A DNA stretch of 64,000 bases, taken from positions 1 through 64,000 of the forward strand of contig JAMZAV010002016.1 of NCBI GenBank assembly GCA_024449915.1. Reading direction: 5' to 3'. The translations under genes were made by a program, and so were the position numbers. The number at the start of each line of letters is the position of its first letter. Position 1 is the first letter of the stretch. This stretch comes from Sweltsa coloradensis (taxonomy: Eukaryota > Arthropoda > Insecta > Plecoptera > Chloroperlidae). Below the pieces are notes generated by a model, which saw only the letters and a list, made by a program, of their open reading frames with translations, made no database searches and was not told the DNA's origin. Positions 28,844 to 40,600 of the stretch are shown here, piece by piece.

Positions 28844-29200
28844 ACACATTATTACGAACCACGTAAACTTTATGACAGAATCTTATTATTGTGTACACAC
28901 ATAGGGCACTCCATTGAACATGTCATATTTATGTGTTTATATCAATACTTTTTAGAAACAATGTAGTATGGATCCGCTATCGGGTATTTCGCAATATTGC
29001 TATAGAATTAAATACTAGCAATAATTACTACTTTTAATAATTCACTTGTATTTTTATACACACTGTAGGCAATTATTGACAAGTTTCTATGTTACATTAC
29101 ATAATGTTTATGCATTCTAAATATGACAAGGGAAATGTTTATATTCCCATTTCAGTTCGGTGAATTAAATTCCCGTTAGTAAAAGGCGATAGTCCGGTAG

Positions 29201-30624
29201 ATGACTGACATTGGTGCAGAATTTGGTTACTCAAAGTTTATCCGTTTGGGACCCATAAACATATACACAGAATTAGCTATTGGCATCCTCTATACTCAAT
29301 CCTATTAGCAGTCCAGTCCTTAGCCCCCCACCCACTCAGCTGAAGGAAAGTATTTTGAACGATCTTGACGTCTTAATAACTTCCAGCCCTTGTAGAAATT
29401 TGTTTGTCAAATGGTTTCCAATAGGTATCTAAGCAAGACCAAGGCTTCATTTTGATTGCCAAGTGGTTGCCAAAGGTAGTCACTGAAATTTCAACTCAAC
29501 AATATATGATAGCCATGCGTTCACGATGAGGCAGCCAATGAGTTACAAACATTTTCTCCTTATTGTTGGGCAAGATATCCATCAAGTGGTTGCTCACAGT
29601 TCACCTTTAAGTTAGCAAGTGATGACCGCTTAGCACCAAATATAACGCCAAACCTTAGCCAAAAGAATGACATGAGTTTACTAACTGATGGAAGACACCA
29701 AGCCTACACAAAGACGTTGCCACATAGTTACCGATAGATTACTAAAAGGTAGACAACGGGATACCTCATGGCACACGTTGGTGCCGTAAAAACTGCATTC
29801 TTTCAGCTTATTTTCCTGTCCTTCAACGGGCTTGGGGTGATTCTAGAACGCGAAGAGGATGCTTTCCATTTGAAACAAGCGTGTAAGTGATAGAAAAATG
29901 TGTACGTTAACCAAAGATTCGTTAACATGGCAGTTTAGAAAATAAAATATAAAATATAGTTGGTGTAAAATGAAATCGCATGTCGACAAGAGAAAAGAGT
30001 GTGCACAGTGTAACCCAGTATAATATTCATATATATTAAAGGGAGTTTTGTGTGTAAATAGAATCATAATGCAACATGAAACATGGCAGTTTCAAGTGAC
30101 ACCCTATTTAGGTTTACATGAAAATTAACCATAGTTATCCAAGTGTCCAAGTGTAACGAGGTTTAGATAAAAATCAAGTATTGTCTGTTACGAAACATCA
30201 ATATATAATGTATGCATTTCAAACCGAGTTATTACATTATTCAACACATAGTAATGATGCTATGCACTACTTTACTATTGTGATTATCTGTATCATGAAC
30301 TTTATTAGAATTCGTTGATTTGAGATGTTTTGATGGCCATATAGGAACTCGAAAAGCATGGTCTTCTATTCAGTTTCTCACGATCTTCAACATTTTTTAA
30401 TGCAATAAAACCCATGCATACTAAGTCAATTTTATGACATGATACTATAATTTGTTCAACTTTTGGCAAACATTTGGCTGCCTTTTGGCGTATTTTTAGA
30501 AACCAATTGGTGAGTTCTTGGCTGTCTTGTAAATGTTACCAAGAGGTAGTGTTTTGACACAAAACGACATGTAAGCGTACTTTTGGCTTCTTTTGGCGAC
30601 TATACTGGGTGAACTCGTTGGTGA
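29201..30624. other. Centre of the inverted-repeat element
   Basis: Single-copy AT-rich sequence between the arms. No ORF above about 75 codons and no recognisable domain is present. Short related words (ACCAAGAGGTAG, AAAAGGTAGACAACGG, AAGTGGTTGCC) recur, suggesting old internal repeats. Confidence 0.6.
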
Positions 30625-32533
30625 TCTACTGGACTATCACCTTTTACTAACGGGAATTTAATTGAACGAACTAAAATGGGAATATAAACATTTCACTTGT
30701 CATATTTAGAATGCATAAACATTATATAATGTAACATAGAAACTTGTCAATAATTGCCTACAATGTGTATAAAAAACAAGTGAATTGTTATAAGTAGTAA
30801 TTATTGCTAGTATTTAATTCCATAGCAATATTTCAAGATACGCGATAGCGGATCCATACTACGTTGTTTCTAAAAAGTATGGATATAACACATAAATACG
30901 TCATTTTTCAATGGAGTGCCCTATGTGTGTACACAACAAGATTCTGTCATAAAATTTACGTGGTTCGTAATAATGTGTGTGGCGGCCATCTTCTAAAATG
31001 GCCGCCATTGGTGCCATTGTGTTAGTTAGTTTGACATGGCCTATTCAAAAGTCATTTTTCAATGACATGATCTATGTGTATACCAAATTTTAACATTCTG
31101 TCACAAAATTTCAAATAATTTGTTGGGTGGCCATCTTGGAAAATGGCCGCCATTGTTGTCGTGGGATAATAATAAGATTGCCCTGTACAGTCAAATCATT
31201 TTCCAATTACATTTTCGCATATTTTGTGCCAAATTTTATATATCTATCATGAAATACACACACATAAATAGTGCACTTGTACGCAGGACTGTTAATAATA
31301 TGTATTTTACTATAACAAATACCACAATGTTGCCAGAATGTCCAAATTTGTATAATTTGATAGGAAATTTGTTGGAGAATCCTTCAAATTCCAACTCGAC
31401 ACCTTCTCGCGGTTTGGCCCGTGAATAGGGGAGTTTCACTCCCTGAAACTAATGGCGAGCTCTGGGTCGTCGTCGGGAAACCCCTTCCCTTTGACTACCT
31501 CCCCGACGGCGACGACAAAGACAACACGGACGGATGATGACACAGACGGAGACGACCACGACGTGGGGGAACCTCTGCCCTCCCTATATGCTTGTGGCTG
31601 GTTCTGACCAGCACAGGCCTGTCCACCCCTTGTCCCCCCGCGTCATCCCTAACGTCCCTCCCTTCGTCTCGATTAGCCTAGTTGCATAAATATGAGACGT
31701 TAAGCAATATCCAATCCAAAAATCCAATTACTACGTCAGATTTATTACAAATGTAGTCAAAAGTATAGAAAATGTATTAAAATTAAGAGCGTGTACTAAA
31801 TGCATATGTCCAAAACAAGATGGCGTCGTAAAAAAACTTTGGCACCAGATGTCAGATATTTACCCAAGAATTTTTTTATCCTTAAGGTATACCCTAACAG
31901 GATCAGAAGAGAAAATCTATAAAGGTCGAAATTCCTACGGGACTTATGGCCATGGACTGCGCTAGTGGAAACGTGGAAGAGCAAACGTTTTAGGCTGCTC
32001 ACCGCACAATGGTCTTGCTTGTCATGTAGCGTTCGGCCAATATTATCTACGGACACAATCAAGAATATGATGTCGATGTGTTTTTTCATGCCCTACAACT
32101 TTTATTTGAAACAAATTTTCATAAAGTTACTGGTTTTGTTTTTGTTTTGATAAATAGGCAAAACAAATTCAGATATTTTAAAAAAAAGGGGGGTGAAAAT
32201 TTGTTTTAAGGACGGCTGGTCACCAGAGATTAAAAGAAAGCATGCCAAACTTGTTACTTATCACACCCCTAATTCTATGCGAAACTTCTAAAAACAAATT
32301 TGAGCTATTTCGGTCTAATACTTCACTCAATATTGCTAATTTTCCATTCTTCGACAAAACTCAAAAATCTGTAAATTGATTTTCAAAATGGCGGATAACC
32401 CGCAACCGGATTTTTTGGGATTCTGTTGGGGGTATTGAGGAAACCACCCTGAACATATCCCAACCGGTCCTTGCTTGTTTTTTTGAATGCGTGGGTTAAG
32501 GCCATATATGAGCTAATTGCACTGTACTAATGT
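30625..32533. repeat. Right arm of the large inverted repeat
   Basis: Reverse complement of the left arm, from TTACTAACGGGAATTTAATT (about 30,645) to GTTTTTTTGAATGCGTGGGT (about 32,490). The arm is about 345 bp longer than expected because of an insertion at 31,383-31,726. The differences between the arms are scattered substitutions and small indels, so the element is old. Confidence 0.88.
31383..31726 (+). mobile_element. Insertion in the right arm, unknown class
   Basis: The left arm reads continuously where this stretch stands: GTTGGAGAATCC | AATTATTACGTCAG. The inserted DNA is markedly richer in G and C (CGACGGCGACGACAAAGAC, CCTTGTCCCCCCGCGTC) and ends ATATCCAATCCAAAAATCC. AATCC occurs at both edges and may be the target duplication. 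It may be a SINE, but no tRNA or 5S head was recognised. Confidence 0.55.
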
Positions 32534-32534
32534 T

Positions 32535-32565
32535 CAGTGACAGGCTGACAAAACAGAACGTCACA
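32535..32565 (-). mobile_element. Stub of gypsy LTR start at the satellite junction
   Basis: CAGTGACAGGCTGACAAAAC then AGAACGTCACA equals the outermost bases of the gypsy LTRs at 10,853-10,883 and 27,071-27,101. The satellite follows at once (ACATATTGCGCAG). Confidence 0.75.
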
Positions 32566-35500
32566 ACATATTGCGCAGAATGCACAGTTTGCACAGAATG
32601 CACAGTTTTAGTTCATCAGATTGTCAGATTGCAAAAATTCCTCAGAATACACTGTTTGCACAGTTTGTCAGTTTGATATATTACACATATTGCGCAGAAT
32701 GCACAGTTTGACAGTTTAAGTTCTTCAGATTGTCATATTGCACAAATTGTACAGAAAAGCCACATTTGCTCAGTTTGCACTGTGTGTCTGTTTGTCGGAT
32801 TGCATATATTGCACAGAATGTACTGTTAGAACAGTTTGTCAGTTTGTCTGATTGCAGATATTGCACAGAATGCACAGTTTGCAAAGTTTTTGGTCTTCAG
32901 ATTGACAGATTGCATAAATTGCACAGAATCCACAGTTTGTAAGTTTGATAGTTTGTCAAATTGCACATATTGCGCAGAATGCACAAATTGCGCAGTTTCA
33001 GTTCTTAAGATTGTTAGATTGCACAAATTGCACAGAATGCACAGTTTGAACAGTTTGCCAGTTTGTTACTTTGTCAGATTGCCAGATTGCACATAATGCA
33101 CAGAATGACTTTTTTTACATCTCACAGTTGCACAGTTGTACTTTTTTTGAAGTCGATTTACATATTCATGAAAGACAGTTTGCACAGTTTGGTTTTTTCC
33201 AGATTGTCAGAATACATATATTGCACAGAATGCACAGTTTTTGAACATATTCAGTCCGTCAGATTGTCAGTTTGCACATATTGCGCAGAAAGCACAGTTT
33301 GCAAAGTTTTAGTTCGTCAGATTGTCAGATTGCACATATTGCGCAGAATGCACAGTTTGCAAAGTTTTTGGTCTTCAGATTGTCAGATTGCAAAATTTTC
33401 CAGGGGAAACCACATTTTTAAGTTTTTATAGTTTGTCAAAATTTCCCTATTCGCAGAATGCCAGATTGCGCAGTGTTTGTTCGCGGATGTCAGATTGCAC
33501 ATATTGCAAAGAATGCACAGTTTGAACAGTTTGCCAGTTTGTTACTTTGTCAGATTGCCAGATTGCACATAATGCACAGAATGACTTTTTGCACACTCTG
33601 CACAGTTTGCACAGTTGTGCACAGTCATTTTTTCAGAATGTCTGATTATACATATTGCATAGAATGCACAGTTTGCACGGTTATAGTTTGTCAGATTGTC
33701 AGTTTGCACATATTGCGTAGAATGCATGTTTTGCACAGTTTGCACAATTTATTACTTTTTCTGATTGTGAGATAACACATATTGCACAGAATGCACAGTT
33801 TGCACAGTTTGTCACTTTTTCAGATTGTCAGTTTTCACATATTGCATAGAATGCACAATTTGCACAGATTTAGGTCGTCAGAGTGCCAAAATTGCACATA
33901 TTGCACAGAATGCACAGTTTTTACACTTTTTAGATTTCGTTTGCAATTTGCCAGAGTGCACAGTTTTCACAGTTTTTGTTCGTCAGATTGTCAAATTGCA
34001 CATATTGCACAGAATGCACAGTTTGCACAGTTTGTCTGTATGTCAGTTCGTCATATTCCACATATTGCACAGAGTGCACAGTTTGCACAGATTGTGAGTT
34101 TGTTAGTATATTGTCAGTTTCATTTTGTCAATTTGCTAGTTTTCGTCAGTTTGATATTGTAAGAATGTCAGTTTGTCAAAACATTTTGTCAGGTTGTTCG
34201 TTTTAGTCATTTTATATTGTCATTTTGTCATTTTGTAAGTTTGTCAATTTCACAATTTGACAGTTTGTTAGATTGTTATATTTCACATATTGCAAAGAAT
34301 ACACAGTTTGCACAGTTTGTCAGATTGTCAGAATACAAATTTTGCACAGAATGCTCAGTTTACACAAATTGTCAATTTGTCTTTTTTTTAGATTGGACTA
34401 AGTGCGCAGAATGCACAGTTTACACAGTTTGTCAGTTTGTTAGATTGTCATGTTGCACCTATTGCACAGAATGGAGAGTTTGCACAGTTTGTCAGATTGC
34501 AATTTTTGCCCAGAATGCACAGTTTGCACAGATTGTTAGTGTGTCATTATGTAAGATTGCACATATTGCGGAGAATTGACAGTTTACACAGTTTGTCTGT
34601 ATGTCAGATCGTCATATTCCACATATTGCTCAGAGTGCAAAGTTTGCACAGATTGTCAGTTTGTTAGTATATTGTCAGTTTCATTTTGTCAATTTGCTAG
34701 TTTTCGTCAGTTTGATATTGTAAGAATGTCAGTTTTTCAATTACATTTTGTCAGTTTGCTTGTTTTATTCATTTTCATATTGTAAGTTTGTCATTTTGTC
34801 ATTTTGTCATTTTTACAGTTTTGACAGTTTCATTTTCTTAATTTGCTAGTTGTCGTCAGTTTAATATTGTCAGTATGAAGGTTTGGCAGTTTGTCAATAA
34901 CATTTTGTCTAGTTGTTCGTTTTAGTCATTTTATATTGTCAGTTAGTCATTTTGACAGTTTGTCATTTTAATAGTTTGACAGTTTGTTAGGTTGTTATAT
35001 TGCTTATATTGCAACGAATACACAGTTTGCAATGTTTGTCAGATTGTTAGAATACAAATTTTGCAAGGAATGCACAGTTTGCACAATTTGACAGTTTGTC
35101 TTTTTTCAGATTGGACTATGTGCTCAGAATGCACAGTTTACACAGTTTGTTAGATTGTCATGTTGCACATATTGCACAGAATGGAGAGTTTGCACAGTTT
35201 GTCAGATTGCAATTTTTACCTAGAATGCACAGTTTGCACTGATTGTTAGTGTTTCAATATGTTTCATTGTACATATTGTGGAGAATTTACAGTTTACACA
35301 GTTTGTCTGTATGTCAGATCGTCATATTCTACATATTGCGCAAAGTGCAAAGTTTGCACAGATTGTCAGTTTGTTAGTATATTGTCAGTTTCATTTTGTC
35401 AAGTTGCTAGTTTTCGTCAGTTTGATATTGTAAGAATGTCAGTTTGTCAATTACATTTTGTCAGTTTGCTTGCTTTATTCATTTTCATATTGTAAGTTTG

Positions 35501-37640
35501 TCATTTTGTCAGTTTTTCATTTTCACAGTTTTGACAGTTTCATTTTCTTAATTTGCTAGTTTTTGTCAGTTTAATATTTTCAGTTTGAAGGTTTGGCAGT
35601 TTGTCACTAACATTTTGTCTAGTTGTTCGTTTTAGTCATTTTATATTGTCAGTTTGTCATTTTGTCACTTGTCATTTTAATAGTTTGACAGTTTGTTAGG
35701 TTGTTATATTGCTTATATTGCAACGAATACACAGTTTGCAATGTTTGTCAGAATGTTAGAATACAAATTTTGCACAGAATGCACAGTTTGCACAATTTGA
35801 CAGTTTGTCTTTTTTTCAGATTGGACTAAGTGCTCAGAATGCACAGTTTACACAGTTTGTCAGTTTGTTAGATTGTCATGTTGCACATATTGCAAAGAAT
35901 GCTCAGTTTGCACTGTTTGTCAGTTTGTTAGTTTGTCAGATTTAACATATTGCGAAAAATGCAATTTTTGCACAGTTTGAACAGTATGGTTACAAATTGT
36001 TGAAAATGCACATTTTGTGTGTTTTTTCAGATTGCTGATATTGCACAGAATGCACAGTTTGAACAGTTTGCCAGTTTGTTAGTTTGTCAGATTGCCAGAT
36101 TGCACAATTGCATAGAATGCACAGTTTGCACAGTTTTACTTCGTCAGAATGTCAGTGCTTACATATTGCGTAGAATGCACATTTTGCACAGAATGCACAA
36201 TTTATCACTTTTTCAGATTGTCAGATTGCACATATTGCACAGAATGCACAGTTTGCACAGTTTGTCAGTTTGATAGTTTGTTATATTGCACAAATTGCAC
36301 AGAATGCACAGATTGTTAGTGTGTCAGATCGTCATATTCTACATATTGCGCAGAGTGCAAAGTTTGCACAGATTGTCAGTTTGTTAGTATATTGTCAGTT
36401 TTATTTTTTCAATTTTCTAGTTTTCGTCATTTTGATATTGTAAGAATGTCAGTCTGGCAATAACATTTTGTCAGTTTGCTTGTTTTTGTCAATTTTTTAT
36501 ATTGTAAATTTGTCTTTTTGTCAGTTTTTCATTTTCACAGTTTGACAGTTTCATTTTGTCAATTTGCTAGTTTTCGTCCTTTTAATATTGTCAATTTGAA
36601 GGTTTGTCAGTTTGTCATTTTCACAGTTGACAGTTTGTTAGATTGTTATATTGCACATATTGCGCAGAATGCACAGTTTGCAGTTTTTGTTAGTCAGATT
36701 GTCAGTTTGCACATATTGCACAGAATGCACAGTTTGTCAGTTTGTCAGATTGTCAGAATACAAATTTTGCACAGAATGCACAGTTTGCACAATTTGACAG
36801 TTTGTCTTTTTTCAGATTGGACTTAGTGCGCAGAATGCACAGTTTACACAGTTTGTCTGTATGTTAGATCGTCATATTCTACATATTGCGCAGAGTGCGA
36901 AGTTTGCACAGATTGTCAGTTTGTTAGTATATTGTCAGTTTCATTTTGTCAATTTGCTAGTTTTCGTCAGTTTGATATTGTAAGAATATCAGTTTGTCAA
37001 TAACATTTTGTTAGTTTGCTTGTTTTAGTCATTTTCATATTGTAAGTTTGTCAATTTGTCAGTTTTTCATTTTCACAGTTTGACAGTATCATTTTCTAAA
37101 TTTGCTAGTTTTCGTCAGTTTAATATTGTCAGTTTGAAGGTTTGTCAGTTTGTCGAAGACATTTTTTGACAGGTTGTTCGTTTTAGTCATTTTATATTGT
37201 CAGTTTGTTATTTTGTCAGTTTGTCATTTTTAAAGTTTGCCAGTTTGTTAGATTGTTATATTGCACATATTGCAAAGTATACACAGTTTGCTCAGTTTGT
37301 CAGATTGTCTGAATACAAATTTTGCACAGTTTGCACAATTTGACAGTTTTCCTTTTTTTAAGATTGCACATATTGCGCATAATGCACAGTTTGCTCAGTT
37401 AGTTTGTCATATTGCTCATATTGCGCATAATGCACAGTTTGCTCAGTTTACACTGTGTGTCTGTTTGTCAGATTGCACATATTTTGCACAGAATGGAGAG
37501 TTTGCACAGTTTGTCAGATTGAAATTTTTGCCCAGAATGCACATTTTGCACAGATTGTTTAGATGTGTCAGATGTGTAGCACATATTGAGTAAAATTCAC
37601 AGTTTACACAGTTTGTCTGTATGTCGGATCGTCATAGTCC
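32566..37640 (+). repeat. Satellite array with higher-order blocks
   Basis: Units of type A (GCACATATTGCGCAGAATGC, CACAGTTTGCACAG) alternate with type B stretches (ATTGTCAGTTTCATTTTGTC, AATTTGCTAGTTTTCGTCAG, GAAGGTTTGGCAGTTTGTC, TTGTTCGTTTTAGTCATTTT). The marker CAGATCGTCATATTC appears near 34,605, 35,317, 36,325 and 36,866, giving irregular higher-order blocks of about 0.55-1.0 kb. The many ORFs of 60-126 codons are repeat-derived. Confidence 0.95.
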
Positions 37641-38447
37641 ACATTTATTTATTATCATGCATATTACAACAGAGTACAAATACTCCACAAGTGTAAATCA
37701 TAGCATAGCCTATGGATAGAAAACATAAACTTATAGACATTAAAATATACAACATACACAAAATGAAACATGTAACTCTGTAAACATATTTGAAATACTC
37801 AATTTAAATGTAAAACTATCAAAATTATTAGGTAACAATTAAAATTAAATAACAGATATTCTTGAAGAAAAGAATGAAAAATGCATATGAAAGAAGAGAC
37901 TAATGGAAATAAGCTAGTGAGTAAATTATAATGTTAATATCCTAAAGCTTGATTGATCACAGATTTAAATTTAAAAATTATTTTGTGAGTAGAGATCAAT
38001 GTCTGTTCCTTCAAGAGGTTTTAACATATTAAATGAATGCTGCAATCTGTTGATGCATGAATTTTTTGGAGGTCGAGATGACTTAGAGCTGGTTGAAAAG
38101 TTTTATGATGGCGTGTATGTTAGGGAGGTATATGAAAATTTAATTTTCCAAGAATTGAACTAGTGTTTGTTAATTACAATTTTGTAAAGGTAAACCATGT
38201 CAGAATAGTTCCTTCGGTTTTCTAACGTCATTATGTTAGCATCTTTACAAAGTTGTGCATAATCTACTCTATGATACCGAGTGTTACATTTCATGCATTG
38301 ATGTTTTATGAAAAACTGTTGTACCCTTTCTACATTCTGAATTTTGGTGATTTGAAATGGGTTCCGAATAGAGCTAGCATAATCTAAATGAGGCCGAACA
38401 AGAGAGAGGTACAACTTCCTCATTGTGGTTTTGGAGAATTATTAATA
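37641..38447 (-). mobile_element. 5'-truncated LINE inserted in satellite, copy 1
   Basis: The satellite breaks at GTCCACATTTATTTATTATC and resumes at TTGCACAGAGTGCAAAG. On the minus strand an RT C-terminal region comes first (38,423-38,160) and is followed by a 3' region that ends in AATAAATAAATG at 37,641. A duplicate lies at 56,023-56,786. Confidence 0.85.
38160..38423 (-). pseudogene. LINE reverse transcriptase C-terminal region
   Basis: The minus strand codes LRKLYLSLVRPHLDYASSIR, then NVERVQQFFIKHQCMKC, then MTLENRRNYSDMVYLYKI, then a stop. 'LVRPHLDYAS...W/RNP....I...E.VQ..F.....C....Y..R.......L..RR...D....YK' is the thumb/C-terminal region of CR1/Jockey/RTE-like RTs. The frame ends early (VINKH) compared with copy 2, because two or three TAAATTATT-type bases are missing. 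The polymerase domain is absent. Confidence 0.85.
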
Positions 38448-40600
38448 ATATTGCACAGAGTGCAAAGTTTGCACAGTTTTAGTTCGTCAGATTGTCAGGT
38501 TGCACATATTGCACAGAATGCACTGTTTGCACAGTTTTAGTTCGTCAGATTGTCAGATAGCACATATTGCGTAGAATGCACAGTTTGCACAGTTTGCACT
38601 GTGTGTCAGATCGTCATATTCCACATATTGCGCAAGTGCAAAGTTTGCACAGATTATCAGTTTGTTAGTATATTATCAGTTTCATTTTGTCAATTTGCTA
38701 GTTTACGTCAGTTTGATATTGTCAGTTTGTCAGTTTGTCAATTGCATTGAGTTAGTTTGTTAGATTTATTCATTACCATATTGTCAGATTGTCATTTTGT
38801 CACTTTTTCATTTTCACAGTTTGACAGTTTCATTTTCATAATTTGCTAAGTTTCGTCAGTTTAATATTGTCAGTTTGAAGGTTTGGCAGTTTGTCAAAAA
38901 CATTTTGTCTAGTTGTTCGTTTTAGTCATTTTATATTGTCAGTTTGTCATTTTGTCAGTTTGTTAGAATACAAATTTTGCAAGGAATGCACAGTTTGCAC
39001 AATTTGACAGTTTGTCTTTTTTTCAGATTGGACAAAGTGCTCAGAATGCACAGTTTACACAGTTTGTCAGTTTGATAGATTGTCATGTTGCACATAACAA
39101 AGAATGCTCAGTTTGCACTGTTCGTCAGTTTGTAAGTATGCCAGATTTAACATATTGCGCAGAATTCAATTTTTGCACAGTTTGCACAATATGTTTTCTG
39201 AATGCAAAATTGTTCAAAATGCACATTTTGTCTGTTTTTCAGATTGCAGATATTGCACAGAATGCACAGTTTACACAGTTTGTCAGTTTGTTAGATTGTC
39301 ATGTTGCACATATTGCACAGAATGGAGAGTTTGCACAGTTTGTCAGATTGCAATTTTTACCAAGAATGCACAGTTTGCACAGATTGTTAGTGTTTCAATA
39401 TGTTTCATTGTACATATTGTGGAGAATTTACAGTTTACACAGTTTGTCTGTATGTCAGATCGTCATATTCTACATATTGCGCAAAGTGCAAAGTTTGCAC
39501 AGATTGTCAGTTTGTTAGTATATTGTCAGTTTCATTTTGTCAAGTTGCTAGTTTTCGTCAGTTTGATATTGTAAGAATGTCAGTTTGTCAATTACATTTT
39601 GTCTAGTTGTTCGTTTTAGTCATTTTATATTGTCAGTTTGTCATTTTGTCACTTGTCATTTTAATAGTTTGACAGTTTGTTAGGTTGTTATATTGCTTAT
39701 ATTGCAACGAATACACAGTTTTTCAATGTTTGTCAGAATGTTAGAATACAATTTTGCACAGAATGCACAGTTTGCACAATTTGACAGTTTGTTAGTTTGT
39801 CAGATTTAACATATTGCGAAGAATGCAATTTTTGCACAGTTTGAACAGTATGTCAGCTTGTCTGAATGACAAATTGTTGAAAATGCACATTTTGTGTGTT
39901 TTTTCAGATTGCTAATATTGCACAGAATGCACAGTTTGAACAGTTTGCCAGTTTGTTAGTTTGTCAGATTGCCAGATTGCACATATTGCACAGAATGCAC
40001 TGTTTGCACACTTTGCACAGTTTGCACAATTTGCCACTTTTTTAGTATGTCAGATTACACATATTGAACAAAATGCACAGTTTGCACAGTTTGTCACTTT
40101 ATCAGATTGTCTGTTTGCACAGTTTGTACTTTTTCAGATTGTCAGTTTGCACATATTGCACAGAATGCACAGTTTGCACAGTTTTACTTCGTCAGAATGT
40201 CAGTGCTTACATATTGCGTAGAATGCACATTTTGCACAGTTTGCACAATTTATCACTTTTTTAGATTGTCAGATTACACTTATTGAACAAAATGCACAGT
40301 TTGCACAGTTTGTCACTTTATCAGATTGTCTGTTTGCCCAGTTTGTAACTTTTTCAGATTGTCAGTTTGCACATATTGCACAGAATGCACAGTTTGCACA
40401 GTTTAAGTACGTCAGTTTGTCAGATTGCACATATTGCGCAGAATGCACAGTATGCACAGTTTGTCAGTTTGATAGTTTGTTATATTGCACATATTGCGCA
40501 GAATGCACAGTTTGCACAGATTGTTAGTGTGTCAGATCGTCATATTCTACATATTGCGCAGAGTGCAAAGTTTGCACAGATTGTCAGTTTGTTAGTATAT
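38448..40600 (+). repeat. Satellite array, well preserved
   Basis: A and B units as before. 39,290-39,600 is a near-exact copy of 35,150-35,460 (the same 68-codon pseudo-ORF starting MFHCTYCGEF occurs at 35,259 and 39,400), so a higher-order block was copied over about 4.14 kb. Confidence 0.95.

Larger units (their letters stand above)
27425..29200. repeat. Left arm of a large inverted repeat
   Basis: It pairs with 30,625-32,533 in opposite orientation, including TCCGGTTGCGGGTT, GCCATTTTGAAAATCAATTT and TTAGCAATATTGAGTGAAGT (about 27,770-27,865) and ATTCCCGTTAGTAAAAGG (about 29,170-29,190). The ORF at 28018-28203 (minus) is mirrored by 31965-32150 (plus) for the same reason. It is interrupted at 27,600-27,756 by a short SINE-like element. 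No transposase is seen. Confidence 0.88.

Noticed and set aside
31120..31439. ORF of 102 codons ending near GLARE
   Set aside because: It lies in the inverted-repeat arm and enters the later insertion. The mirrored arm has no equivalent frame.
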